Below the pieces are notes generated by a model, which worked only from the letters and a program-made list of their open reading frames with translations, ran no database searches and had not been told where the DNA came from. Positions 9,035 to 17,931 of a stretch of 64,000 nucleotides of DNA are shown here, piece by piece (the stretch's first letter is position 1; each line of letters starts with the position of its first letter). The DNA comes from Corynebacterium sp. (GTDB taxonomy: Bacteria; Actinomycetota; Actinomycetes; Mycobacteriales; Mycobacteriaceae). The DNA is taken from the NCBI RefSeq assembly GCF_030532715.1, contig NZ_JAUNKO010000001.1, positions 372,001 to 436,000 of the forward strand, in the 5' to 3' direction. The translations under genes and the position numbers were made by a program.

Positions 9035-10273
9035 ATGCCGCTTTGGAACGCCCCCGATGAACTCATTGGCGATCGTGCAGCGCAGGTGCACCGCCGCACC
9101 TACAGTACCGAGCCAACCATACTGACTACCGCACCGGGGACCCTCCCACTCGTTGGCGAACACACTGACTATATCGGCGGCGTGGTCGCAGTTGCGATGA
9201 CTCACCTCGGTGTGGCCGTCGCCGCATCCCCACGCAATGATTCGAAAATCCGCGTGCGCTTATCTCAACCAAGCTGCCGCGACACCAACCACGAAACCAC
9301 CATGGAAACTATCGCGCAGCGCGGGCCGGGCGGGGTGGAAACTCGGCTCGGTGGTGTGGTGTGGTCGCTGATTAACCGGCAAATGCTCAGCCGCGACACG
9401 CAGGGTTTCGATATCACCGTGGTGAGCACCATCCCCGCCAACGCTGGCCTCGGCGAGGCTGAAGCAATGGCCACCGCGTTCGCACTGGGATTGCAAATAG
9501 CCGCTGGTGTGGAGATCGATGCCCCGCTCCGCGCCCGGCTCGCCGAAGTATGCACGCAATCCGCCAACACGTTCGCAGACACCCCAGAGTTACGGGCGCG
9601 GCACGTGGCCGCGCTGCGGGGGCACGCTCATTCCGTGGCGCTGGTAGATTACGCTGACGGTTCCGTCACCCAGGCGCCCCACCCGCGCGGTATCGAGGTG
9701 ATCGTGGTGACCAAACCAAAATCCTCGATTGCCACCAAACTGGTGTCCGAAATCCACCGCCGCCACGCATTCCTTGACGACGCCGCTCGCGCCTACGGCG
9801 TCGACTCGTTGCGCGCCCTTCCCGATGCCCAGGCGCGAATTACGGACTGGCTGTCGGCGGTGCACAAGGTGCACGGCAGCGACAAAGTGCCTTCGTTGGA
9901 GGAGGCGGCAGGCTGGTTGAAGTTCCTGACCGAAGAAACCAAACGCGCTTCGGAGGCTGCCGCGGCGTTGCGTTCGCGGCGGATGAACGCGGTGCTGGAG
10001 CTCGTCCACACCTCCCAAACTGAACTCGAGAATACGTTCAAGCTGACCACGGATACTCACCGCGCGTTGGTGTATTTGTGCGAAAGTCGCGGGGCGGTGA
10101 CGGCGCGCGGCACCTCTCCCGGCCTCGTAGACGCGGTGGTCACCTATGTGGACCCGCAACGTGCGGATAACTATGCGGCCGACCTCGCAGCCGACGGCCT
10201 GCTGGTCATCCCGCTGCACGCCGGCGAGCCCACCACTGGTGTTCAGCTCGCAGGCGACGATGAAGGCGAATGA
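9035..10273 (+). CDS. Galactokinase-like GHMP protein, probably inactive
   Basis: 412-residue GHMP-fold protein resembling galactokinase. The N-terminal galactose-binding signature is present in altered form, APGTLPLVGEHTDY at residues 33-46, where active enzymes have APGRVNLIGEHTDY; the catalytic Arg is Thr36. The ATP loop (normally PxGxGLSSSA) reads PANAGLGEAEA at about 134-144. The catalytic Asp expected in GIMDQ aligns with Arg189 in LRARHVAALRG. Loss of all three argues against galactose phosphorylation; another substrate or a binding role is possible. The ATG at 9035 follows GAAGGAGAG; the frame is open back to 8936 but those residues look non-coding. No other gal gene is nearby. Confidence 0.72.
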   Translation: MPLWNAPDELIGDRAAQVHRRTYSTEPTILTTAPGTLPLVGEHTDYIGGVVAVAMTHLGVAVAASPRNDSKIRVRLSQPSCRDTNHETTMETIAQRGPGGVETRLGGVVWSLINRQMLSRDTQGFDITVVSTIPANAGLGEAEAMATAFALGLQIAAGVEIDAPLRARLAEVCTQSANTFADTPELRARHVAALRGHAHSVALVDYADGSVTQAPHPRGIEVIVVTKPKSSIATKLVSEIHRRHAFLDDAARAYGVDSLRALPDAQARITDWLSAVHKVHGSDKVPSLEEAAGWLKFLTEETKRASEAAAALRSRRMNAVLELVHTSQTELENTFKLTTDTHRALVYLCESRGAVTARGTSPGLVDAVVTYVDPQRADNYAADLAADGLLVIPLHAGEPTTGVQLAGDDEGE

Positions 10274-10275
10274 GC

Positions 10276-10684
<409 letters not shown>

Positions 10685-10690
10685 CATCTG

Positions 10691-10696
10691 ATCATA
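10691..10696 (-). promoter_or_regulatory. -10 element of rnpB
   Basis: On the minus strand TATGAT occurs 7 or so bases before the inferred 5' end of rnpB. The TGA inside it is also the stop codon of the RNase H-phosphatase gene (10692-10694), so promoter and coding end share bases. A convincing -35 element was not found. Confidence 0.55.
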
Positions 10697-11771
10697 CCCC
10701 GTTGAGGTGAGAAGTATCATTTACCAAGCGCACGCAGGTCGGACCGTCCGCATAGAACTCGGCAACGGATAAGGAAGCAAGATCCAAATGCAGGCGGTGG
10801 AAAAACTGCGGACCCGCGTCGAAAGCTTTGCGCAACATGGCCTTGATCGGGGTGACGTGCGAAACCACCAGGATATTCGCGGCACCGTAGGTGTCTTGCA
10901 GCTCCGCTAAGGTGCGCACGGCGCGCTGATCAGCCGCCTGCAGGGATTCACCGCCGGGCGGGGCGACGGTCGCGTCGCGCATCCAAGCGGCGTGGAGGGC
11001 AGGGTCCGCGTCGCACGCCTCCTGAAAGGTCTTGCCTTCCCACTGACCGAAATCCATTTCGATCAAACCGGGGTGTTCGGCAACGTCCACGCCGAGGGCC
11101 TCGGCACAATGCTCAGCAGTGCGGCGGGCCCGCGCCAACGGGGAGCTGACAATGTAATCAATACCGCCGCGCGTGCCAAGCCGTTCGGCCGCCGCGGCAG
11201 CTTGGCGTTCGCCAAGCTCCGTAAGCTCAGGATCGCCGACACCGGAATAGCGGCGGGCGGCAGAAAGCTCCGTCTGGCCGTGGCGCAGCAAGATCAAGCG
11301 CGAAGGGCGGGTCACGGCCCCATTCCAGCTGGTGGTTTCGTTGACAATGAGGCCAGGATCAGCACCCTTGGCGCCGGCGTCCATGGCGGCGTTGGCCAAC
11401 TCATCCGCGCGGGAGTTTTCGGCGCGCGGCACCCACGTGTAAGTGACGGAGCGGAACCCCGCGGCGATGCGTTGGGCCCGCAGCGCGAGGGTTTTCATGT
11501 CTGGGTGTTTCACCTTCCAGCGGCCAGACATTTGTTCGACAACAAGTTTGGAGTCCATAAACACGTCGACGTCCGTGGCGCCCAATTCCTGAGCCGCCTG
11601 CAGGCCGTTAATCAGCGAATGATACTCCGCCACGTTGTTTGTAGAAGTACCCACAAATTCGGCGATGCGACGCAGGACGTTGTCCCGAGCGGCGTCGAGA
11701 AGCACGGTGCCGGATCCGGCGATACCGGGGTTGCCGCGGGAGCCGCCATCAGCCTCAATGCAAACCTTCAT
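10692..11771 (-). CDS. RNase HI / histidine phosphatase fusion
   Basis: 359-residue bifunctional protein like M. tuberculosis Rv2228c. Residues 1-135 form an RNase HI domain with catalytic residues Asp8 (EADGGSRGNPG), Glu49, Asp73 (FMDSK) and Asp123 (RADELAN); it degrades RNA in RNA-DNA hybrids. Residues 155-355 form a histidine phosphatase domain with the phospho-histidine motif LRHGQTE (His164) and a second histidine in VVSHVTPIK. In mycobacteria this part has been linked to alpha-ribazole phosphatase (CobC) activity. It is the last gene of a minus-strand operon, 7 bases after the zinc-ribbon gene. Confidence 0.93.
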   Translation of the reverse strand: MKVCIEADGGSRGNPGIAGSGTVLLDAARDNVLRRIAEFVGTSTNNVAEYHSLINGLQAAQELGATDVDVFMDSKLVVEQMSGRWKVKHPDMKTLALRAQRIAAGFRSVTYTWVPRAENSRADELANAAMDAGAKGADPGLIVNETTSWNGAVTRPSRLILLRHGQTELSAARRYSGVGDPELTELGERQAAAAAERLGTRGGIDYIVSSPLARARRTAEHCAEALGVDVAEHPGLIEMDFGQWEGKTFQEACDADPALHAAWMRDATVAPPGGESLQAADQRAVRTLAELQDTYGAANILVVSHVTPIKAMLRKAFDAGPQFFHRLHLDLASLSVAEFYADGPTCVRLVNDTSHLNGV

Positions 11772-11778
11772 CAGACTC

Positions 11779-12468
11779 CTATCGTACGAGGTAAACGCCG
11801 CAATCCGGGCACCGGGGCACCTGATCCGCGGGCGCGTTACGGATGCGGGACACCACTGCCTGCGGCAACATCAGGTGACAGCCGCCGCAAGACCGGCCGG
11901 AGAACTGGGCAACGCCGATGCCGTCGACGTCGAACTGTTCCTCGTAGGCTTCGAGGGTCGCGGCGTCGAGAAGCGTGCGGAGTTCGGCTATGCGTTCGAG
12001 GCGGACGGAATCGTCGGTAACTACGACGGCGCGCTGCGCGGCCGCCAACTTCGCCTCCAAGGCATCCACTTCCGCGCCGTAACGCTCGTGGTGGGCGCGC
12101 AACGCATGCAGCTCGTCGTGAGTCTCCTTCAGTTCCCCGCGCAAATCATCGATGCGGCGGGTCGCGGCGGCGAGCTCGTGTTGCAGGTCGCGGCGGCGCT
12201 CCACATCCGTCGTCGCACCCAGCCCTCCCTTTGCCGCCGCCTGCCGACGCTGCAGCTTCGACATATCCAGTTGGATACGCCGCACGTCCGCCTCCAAATC
12301 CGAAATCGAAAGCGTAAGCGAAGCATCTGCGGAGCGAGTGCGCGCGATCTCCGCCGTCAACCGCTCCACCTCCTGCTGCTCCGGCGACAGCGGCACCGCC
12401 GCCGGATTCACCAACGTCAGCGTGGCCAATTCCAGCAGGTCACGCTGCATTTCAGGGGCAAGTTTCAT
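11779..12468 (-). CDS. Coiled-coil C4 zinc-ribbon protein
   Basis: 229-residue protein of the C4-type zinc ribbon family (Rv2229c/CT398-like). The N-terminal two thirds are a long heptad-rich coiled coil (about residues 25-170, rich in E, R, A, L). The C-terminus is a zinc ribbon with CGGC at about 200 and CPDC near the end. The family is thought to be a nucleic-acid or protein-binding scaffold, but the role is not established. It sits between the Nif3-like and RNase H genes (gaps of 12 and 7 bases), an order shared with mycobacteria. Confidence 0.9.
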   Translation of the reverse strand: MKLAPEMQRDLLELATLTLVNPAAVPLSPEQQEVERLTAEIARTRSADASLTLSISDLEADVRRIQLDMSKLQRRQAAAKGGLGATTDVERRRDLQHELAAATRRIDDLRGELKETHDELHALRAHHERYGAEVDALEAKLAAAQRAVVVTDDSVRLERIAELRTLLDAATLEAYEEQFDVDGIGVAQFSGRSCGGCHLMLPQAVVSRIRNAPADQVPRCPDCGVYLVR

Positions 12469-12480
12469 AGCGGGGTTCCT

Positions 12481-13614
12481 TTACTTCGCAGAAATGGTCC
12501 AGGGGTCCGTACGCACATCAATCACTTCGGTGCGCAAGCCAAGCTCACGCTCCACCACCTCGGCGGCCTGCGAACACCACGGGAACTCACTGGCCCAGTG
12601 TGCGGTATCCACGATCGCCGGGCCGCCCGCGCGCAAATGCTCGTCCGCGGGGTGGTGCCGCAGGTCAGAAGTAACGTAGACGTCTACCTTTAAACTACGC
12701 ACCGCATCCAAGAAGCCGTCGCCCGACCCCGAGGAAACCGCCACCCGCCGCACCATCAGCTCCGGATCGCCCGCCGCGCGCACCCCCCACTCCGTGCTCG
12801 GTAACCGCTCCGCCACCCGCGCCACAAACTCCTTCAACGGCATCGGCTGGTCCAGCTCACCCACCCTACCAAGACCGTAAGCATGTTCGATATCCACGGT
12901 GTTTGCCAATTCGACGATATCGAAAGCGGGTTCCTCATAGGGGTGCGCCTCCAGCAGCGCCCGTTCCACCGCTCGGCGCGCTGGGCGCGGCGCCACGAAT
13001 TCCACCCGCACCTCCCGCACGTGCGCCAGCTCACCGCTAGCACCGATCGCCGGCTGCGCCTGCTCCCCCGGGCAGAACTGCCCCGTGCCCTCGAACTGGA
13101 AAGCGCATTCTTGGTAGTCTCCGAGCGCGCCCGCGCCCGCCGCAAACACCGCCCGCTTCACCCGCTCCGCAACCTCCGCAGGCTCCGCCGGGACCATCAC
13201 GCCCCACTTATCCAAGCCCTGGGGCTTCGGCAGGATCGGGCGGCCCGGGGTCACCCCCAGCAACTCAGCGAGCTTGTCGTTCACCCCTGGGCGCGCCGAA
13301 TCCGCGTTCGTATGCGCGGCGAACAATGCTACCCCGCCGCGCAGCAATGTGTGGATCACCTGCCCCTTCGGGGTGTCCGCCGCCACGGACGTCACCCCGC
13401 GCAACAACAACGGGTGATGCACCACCAACAATTGCGCGCCCATGGCCACCGCCCGCAATGCCACCTCCTGGGTGCAATCCAAGGCGAAGGCCACCTTGGT
13501 CACCTCGGCTGCGGGGTCGCCACAAATCAGGCCGACCGCGTCCCAGGATTCCGCAAGCTCCGGCGGGTAGGCCGCCTCCAAAACTTCTCGAACTTTGCCA
13601 ACTGTGCTTACCAC
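12481..13614 (-). CDS. Nif3-like dinuclear metal centre protein
   Basis: 377-residue Nif3/YbgI (GTP cyclohydrolase I type 2-like) protein. Metal-binding signatures are LLVVHHPLLLRG near the N-terminus and the late TAHWASE. An inserted domain with YEEPAFDIVELAN in the middle is typical of the longer forms. The biochemical role is unknown; a di-iron or di-zinc hydrolase is suspected. I place the start at the GTG at 13614, which has AAAGGAG 5 bases upstream; the frame stays open to 13680 but those codons are atypical. The start overlaps the preceding aminotransferase gene by 7 bases, indicating translational coupling. Confidence 0.9.
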   Translation of the reverse strand: MVSTVGKVREVLEAAYPPELAESWDAVGLICGDPAAEVTKVAFALDCTQEVALRAVAMGAQLLVVHHPLLLRGVTSVAADTPKGQVIHTLLRGGVALFAAHTNADSARPGVNDKLAELLGVTPGRPILPKPQGLDKWGVMVPAEPAEVAERVKRAVFAAGAGALGDYQECAFQFEGTGQFCPGEQAQPAIGASGELAHVREVRVEFVAPRPARRAVERALLEAHPYEEPAFDIVELANTVDIEHAYGLGRVGELDQPMPLKEFVARVAERLPSTEWGVRAAGDPELMVRRVAVSSGSGDGFLDAVRSLKVDVYVTSDLRHHPADEHLRAGGPAIVDTAHWASEFPWCSQAAEVVERELGLRTEVIDVRTDPWTISAK

Positions 13615-14630
13615 GCGATCTCCTTTCGATGTGCTTCCAGTGTGGCAACAGCTTCGCCATCGCGCACAGCAAGCCGCCAAAAATCCGGACCCAAACCGGG
13701 AAACGTGTCACACCGACGCACCGCCACCCCCCGCTCCGCTAGGCGCTCGCGTTGCCCATCCGGATCCGCCCCAGGCGGGTTCACCAGCACAAACGGCGCT
13801 TGACTGGGCCACACCCGCCACCCGCAATCGCTCAGATATTCCACCATCGCCGCTCGTTGCCGCAGCACCTCCGCTCGCAACGGCCCCACATCCGCGCCAA
13901 CGGCATGTTCGATCGCTAAGAGCTGCAGCGTGCCCAGCGGCCAGTGCGGGCGGCATCGCTCCAGCCGCGCCACCACCGCCGGATCCGCAATCAAATACCC
14001 GCACCGCAACCCCGCCAGACCCCAAGTTTTTGTCAGACTCCGCAGCACGATAATCCCCGTCCCCGAAGTATCACCGATCAGCGATTCGTCCGGGCTGAGA
14101 TCCATGAACGCCTCATCCACCACCAAGTACCGCACCCGCTCCGCCAACTCCAACAGGGTCGCACGCGGATGCAGCACCCCAGTGGGATTCGTGGGGTTGC
14201 CCACCACCAACATGTCCCCGAGATCCCCCGGCTCCCCCGACGTCGTTCCCTGTCCCTCACACAGTTCGAACGGGGGTCGCAGCACCCACCGGTGCACGGG
14301 CACCCCCGCCATACGCAGCGCGTACTCCGGTTCCGTGAAGCTGGGATGCACCACCGTAGCAAGACGCGGAGCAAGCCGCGGCAAGAGCGCGAAGCCTTCG
14401 GCGGCGCCCGCCAACAACAACACCTGTTCGGGTTGGACGCAATGATATTGCGCGACGGCGCGCCGCGCGGCTTCACTGTTGGGGTAAGCGCCGAGCGTGT
14501 CTACCCCTCGATGTAGCACATCCCGCAACCATGCAGGCGGGCGGGACAAACGCACATTCACAGCAAAATCTAAGCTCGCATTCATGGCAGCTTCATCGCC
14601 GTGAAAACGCAACGCATTGAAATCAATCAC
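13608..14630 (-). CDS. CobC-like PLP aminotransferase (Rv2231c type)
   Basis: Class I/II PLP-dependent aminotransferase, about 340 residues, resembling histidinol-phosphate aminotransferase and CobC/CobD threonine-phosphate decarboxylase. The PLP lysine lies in LRSLTKTWGLAG, and a VVGNPTNPTGVL motif contacts the cofactor. The start is uncertain: the GTG at 14630 (giving VIDFNALRFHGDEAAM) preserves the FHGD segment that relatives have before DFAVNV, whereas the ATG at 14585 removes it. A frame open far upstream to 14987 overlaps ptpA and is not real. It is the first gene of the operon with Nif3-like, zinc-ribbon and RNase H/CobC genes. With cobD at 20 kb this suggests cobamide remodelling, but no full cobalamin pathway is visible. 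Confidence 0.82.
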   Translation of the reverse strand: MIDFNALRFHGDEAAMNASLDFAVNVRLSRPPAWLRDVLHRGVDTLGAYPNSEAARRAVAQYHCVQPEQVLLLAGAAEGFALLPRLAPRLATVVHPSFTEPEYALRMAGVPVHRWVLRPPFELCEGQGTTSGEPGDLGDMLVVGNPTNPTGVLHPRATLLELAERVRYLVVDEAFMDLSPDESLIGDTSGTGIIVLRSLTKTWGLAGLRCGYLIADPAVVARLERCRPHWPLGTLQLLAIEHAVGADVGPLRAEVLRQRAAMVEYLSDCGWRVWPSQAPFVLVNPPGADPDGQRERLAERGVAVRRCDTFPGLGPDFWRLAVRDGEAVATLEAHRKEIAW

Positions 14631-14689
14631 AAACAACGAGTCTATTATTTTGGCTATCGTTGCAAATCTCCTAGGAGTTCGAAACCACC

Positions 14690-15199
14690 ATGAACGTTGC
14701 AGCCCACCGCTCCGATGACGTCTACATTGTCTTCGTCTGTACCGGAAACATTTGCCGCTCACCGATGGCGGAGGTAGTTTTCCGCAACGTTGTGGAACAG
14801 GCCGGCTTGCAGGACAAGGTTCGCGTAGCCTCCTGCGGACTCGGCGGCTGGCATGTGGGGCAAGGCGCCGACCGCCGCGCCATCGCCGAACTCCACAGCG
14901 TGAATCTCGACGCCCGCGCCCACCGCGCCGCCCAACTCGACGCCGACCACCAAACCGCCGACCTGCTCGTAGCCATGGATAAATCACACATGCGCGGGCT
15001 GCGAGCGTGGGATGTACCGCGAAACCGAATCCGCCTATTGCGATCCTTCGACCCCAATTCCCCCAAAGGCGCCGAGGTTGACGACCCCTACTACGGCGAC
15101 GCCGAATCCTTCACCCAAACACGCAAAGAGATTGAGGCCGCCACGCCGGGGCTTTTACACTGGGTGGAAGAACTACTCGAAACCAAATCAGGACGATAG
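14690..15199 (+). CDS. ptpA: Low-molecular-weight protein tyrosine phosphatase
   Basis: 169-residue phosphatase. The P-loop VCTGNICRSP supplies the nucleophilic Cys and the Arg (CX5R), and the acid loop DPYYGD is near the C-terminus. It dephosphorylates phosphotyrosine in proteins; the M. tuberculosis homologue PtpA sits in the same context. The ATG at 14690 is about 13 bases after AGGAG, rather long but the only plausible start. It is divergent from the aminotransferase operon. The SURF1 gene begins one base after its stop, so the two are probably co-transcribed. Confidence 0.93.
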   Translation: MNVAAHRSDDVYIVFVCTGNICRSPMAEVVFRNVVEQAGLQDKVRVASCGLGGWHVGQGADRRAIAELHSVNLDARAHRAAQLDADHQTADLLVAMDKSHMRGLRAWDVPRNRIRLLRSFDPNSPKGAEVDDPYYGDAESFTQTRKEIEAATPGLLHWVEELLETKSGR

Positions 15200-15200
15200 G

Positions 15201-16082
15201 ATGCCCCGAAAGCAATCACTGGTCAAGGTTTTCCTCCAACCCGGCTGGGTGATCACCGCCCTCGCCGTCATCGCCTTCGCCTACATTGCTTTCACGGTGC
15301 TCGCGCCCTGGCAGCTGGGCAAAAACGAAGCCACCAACGCCAGGAATTCCGCGATTACCGCAGCCTTCGAACACGAACCCGTGGACTATCAGCCCGGCCT
15401 GGAGGAATGGCGGCGCGTGCGCATCACCGGGCACTACGACCCCGAGAAAGAAGTGGTCCTGCGGCTGCGCCCAGTGAACTCCAAACCCGCCTACCACGCG
15501 CTCACCCCGTTTACCCTCACCACTGGGCAAACCCTCATAGTCAACCGCGGCTACCAAGACGACGCCGAATTCACCCCAGCCCCCAGCGACGAAGTCACCA
15601 TCACCGCCCACGTACGACGCAGCGAAACCGGCGTCGACCCCAACATCACCGCCTCCATCCCCCCGCAAGTCAACGGAATAGACACCACCCAACTCGCCGA
15701 CATCACCGGGCTGCCCCTCGAACCCGACTACCTCCAACTTGTAGACAATCAACCCGGCGTCATCCAAGCCCTCCCGCTCCCCCAACTGGAAAGCGGGCCG
15801 TACCTCTCCTACGGCATCCAATGGATCGCTTTCGGCATCATGGCTCCCCTCGGCCTCGGCTACTTCATCTACGCCGAAATCCGAGAACGCCGCCGCGAAG
15901 AACAAGAACAAAGCGCAGACGACAATTCGGCAGCACCTACAGAACCTGCCGCTCAGACGGAAATGACTACCGACGCCGCGCCTCCCGCAACCCGCACGAA
16001 AACTCGCCGCCACGCCCGCTACGGCGACAGCCGCATCGACCACTACCGTAAAATCGCAGAAAAGAACGAAGACCGCTTCTAA
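15201..16082 (+). CDS. SURF1 family cytochrome oxidase assembly protein
   Basis: 293-residue membrane protein of the SURF1/Shy1 family, which assists haem insertion into cytochrome aa3 oxidase. A first transmembrane segment (about residues 15-37, VITALAVIAFAYIAFTVLA) is followed by APWQLGKN, then a large extracytoplasmic domain. A second transmembrane segment follows LSYGIQW (about 205-230). The tail is charged and cytoplasmic, rich in Glu, Ala and Thr. The ATG at 15201 lies one base after the ptpA stop. A frame extending upstream into ptpA is not used. Immediately downstream is a second, shorter SURF1-like gene. Confidence 0.92.
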   Translation: MPRKQSLVKVFLQPGWVITALAVIAFAYIAFTVLAPWQLGKNEATNARNSAITAAFEHEPVDYQPGLEEWRRVRITGHYDPEKEVVLRLRPVNSKPAYHALTPFTLTTGQTLIVNRGYQDDAEFTPAPSDEVTITAHVRRSETGVDPNITASIPPQVNGIDTTQLADITGLPLEPDYLQLVDNQPGVIQALPLPQLESGPYLSYGIQWIAFGIMAPLGLGYFIYAEIRERRREEQEQSADDNSAAPTEPAAQTEMTTDAAPPATRTKTRRHARYGDSRIDHYRKIAEKNEDRF

Positions 16083-16103
16083 CGCGCAACGGGGCGAACC
16101 ATC

Positions 16104-16607
16104 GTGGACAAAAAGCTCTCAAACTTCCTACTCGTCATCGTCGCCGTAACACTCCTAGGAACCATCATCTTTGTCCACGAAAAGAAACAACTCCACCACA
16201 CCATCACCAGCGAACCAATCCCCTACGCCCAAAACCTCAACGAGTGGCAGCCCGTCACCGCACACGGCTCCTACCAGCCACACACCGACATCATCATCAA
16301 CACGCAGCCACAAACCCAAGTACTTACCCCCTTCCACATCGACGACGGCCCCACCGTACTCATCAACCGCGGCCACGCCTCCAGCCGCGACTACGAAACC
16401 GCACCCCGCACCGCCGTCACCATCATCGGCTACGTCCGCCACACCCAACCCGGCATGAGCGCACTCCTAGAAAAACACCCACCCGAAACCGACCGGATAG
16501 ACACCCAAGGGCTCGCCTTAGCCCTCAATCAAACCTTCGAACTCGACTACCTCCAGCTGGCCGAAGGGCAACCCGGGGCGCTGGACCCCGCGGCAATACC
16601 TGGATAA
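16104..16607 (+). CDS. Short SURF1-like paralogue, lacking the second membrane segment
   Basis: 167-residue protein starting with GTG. It has one N-terminal transmembrane segment (about residues 8-24) and an extracytoplasmic domain clearly similar to the preceding SURF1: compare LINRGH with IVNRGY, and FELDYLQLAEGQPG with LEPDYLQLVDNQPG. It stops where the full-length protein continues into its GPYLSYGIQW motif and second membrane helix. In another frame the DNA at about 16605-16648 reads GWLSYPQGVIR before a stop, reminiscent of that motif, so the gene may be a frameshifted or decaying duplicate. Whether the remaining protein works is unknown. Confidence 0.65.
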   Translation: MDKKLSNFLLVIVAVTLLGTIIFVHEKKQLHHTITSEPIPYAQNLNEWQPVTAHGSYQPHTDIIINTQPQTQVLTPFHIDDGPTVLINRGHASSRDYETAPRTAVTIIGYVRHTQPGMSALLEKHPPETDRIDTQGLALALNQTFELDYLQLAEGQPGALDPAAIPG

Positions 16608-16779
16608 GTCGAGGTTGGTTGAGCTACCCACAAGGTGTGATCCGTTGATCACGGCAATCCTTCGATGGCGGGCCCTGCCGCCGACAGGCTACATGGAACC
16701 TCTAAGGCCACTTCCAAATTGCGACAACACCCCCGCGCCCAGCGATCTTTGTTACCAACTAGGGCTAGAGTAAGACAGT

Positions 16780-17931
16780 ATGGGCGCGCACACAGAACCC
16801 TTCGCGGAACTACGCCTTACAGGCGAGCGTTTTGATGATGCGCACTTTCCAGTGGATGCACTCCACGAGATTATCCGTTACCAACAACTCATCATTGCCG
16901 CCGCGCAAGCGACATGGACTACCGAACACGATGGCGAAAAACCATTGGACAGCCTCGGCGAAAGCCTAGAACTATCCATCACTGAAATCAGGGCCGGAAG
17001 CGCAATCTCGGTCCTCGAACGGCCGGACTCGGCAGAACATGACCAACTCTTTGTCGAATCTAAAAACCAAGTCGATCGGTTACTCCACTCACTTGAGAGT
17101 GACCAACTCACACCCGAAAACTTGCCGGCTTGGGCTAGCACTAAGGATTTCTGGGACTTTGGCAGCTCACTGCAACCTCAGGAATCAATACAAGTGCAAT
17201 CTACATCAGCTTCCCACCGGGGTTATATCACTATTGACCGAAAAGTTAGAGATGAAAAGCTTTTCCCGCTCAAACGCGATCTGGAAAGAGCTCGTCGCAC
17301 CACTTCTTCGTTCGAACTGCTTTACGGGAAAGTGACTGAACTTAACGCCGAAAACACCTCCTTCGAATTTGAGTTGCCCACAGGCAAAAAGGTTCACGGA
17401 CGCTTCACCGAGCCAGACATGGTGGGCACGTTTCGGAAGTACCTCGATGCCTCCAGCCAAGCTCCCCTGATCACACTCGCAGCGAAGGTTGGCATTCGCA
17501 ATACTGAGGTGACAAAGATTTATAACGTAGCATGCGCGTACAAGCCGGGTGATCAGCCGTTGACGAACCTATTCAAACGCCTCAACGAAATTTCAAATCT
17601 CAAAAAAGGATGGTTAGACGGCGAAAATGGTCAAGCGGTTTCCCATAAAATACTTCTGAATGCGTCTCAAATAGTCAGCAGCTTGGATTTTCAAACGACC
17701 ATTCCTCCCCGTATCTTCCCTACCGAAGACGGCGGCATCCTCATCGAATGGGCCTCCGGTGACTATGTTGCCAACATCGAAGTCCTACACAATGGCTTTG
17801 AGGCCTACTATCTCGAATCAGGACAAAACTCCGGTTCGTGCCATTCATACGAAAACCCCAAAGATGTGATTGAACACGTAAAGAACTGGAAGGATACAAA
17901 ACGTGCCCCAACAAGCGACGTATCTAGATGA
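16780..17931 (+). CDS. Unknown protein, first gene of a two-gene accessory module
   Basis: 383-residue cytosolic protein with no signal peptide or membrane helix. The N-terminal part (about 1-120) contains LRLTGERFDD, LHEIIRYQQLI and ITEIRAGSAISVLERP. The C-terminal part (about 265-360) contains LKKGWLDGENG, PPRIFPTEDGGILIEW and VEAYYLE-like strands. From memory, both segments resemble widespread unnamed proteins that occur beside a partner like the next gene; I know no published function. The start codon is ATG at 16780. It overlaps the next gene by 29 bases, suggesting translational coupling. Base composition is visibly less GC-rich than the flanking SURF1 and cobD genes, consistent with acquisition by transfer. 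Confidence 0.8.
   Translation: MGAHTEPFAELRLTGERFDDAHFPVDALHEIIRYQQLIIAAAQATWTTEHDGEKPLDSLGESLELSITEIRAGSAISVLERPDSAEHDQLFVESKNQVDRLLHSLESDQLTPENLPAWASTKDFWDFGSSLQPQESIQVQSTSASHRGYITIDRKVRDEKLFPLKRDLERARRTTSSFELLYGKVTELNAENTSFEFELPTGKKVHGRFTEPDMVGTFRKYLDASSQAPLITLAAKVGIRNTEVTKIYNVACAYKPGDQPLTNLFKRLNEISNLKKGWLDGENGQAVSHKILLNASQIVSSLDFQTTIPPRIFPTEDGGILIEWASGDYVANIEVLHNGFEAYYLESGQNSGSCHSYENPKDVIEHVKNWKDTKRAPTSDVSR

Noticed and set aside
14630..14987. Long N-terminal extension of the CobC-like aminotransferase
   Set aside because: It is Arg-rich antisense reading of ptpA and has no family counterpart; the frame is merely open.
16244..16648. 134-codon frame overlapping the short SURF1 gene
   Set aside because: Arg/Pro/His-rich shadow. 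Only its last residues (GWLSYPQGVIR) are of interest, as a possible frameshifted SURF1 end.
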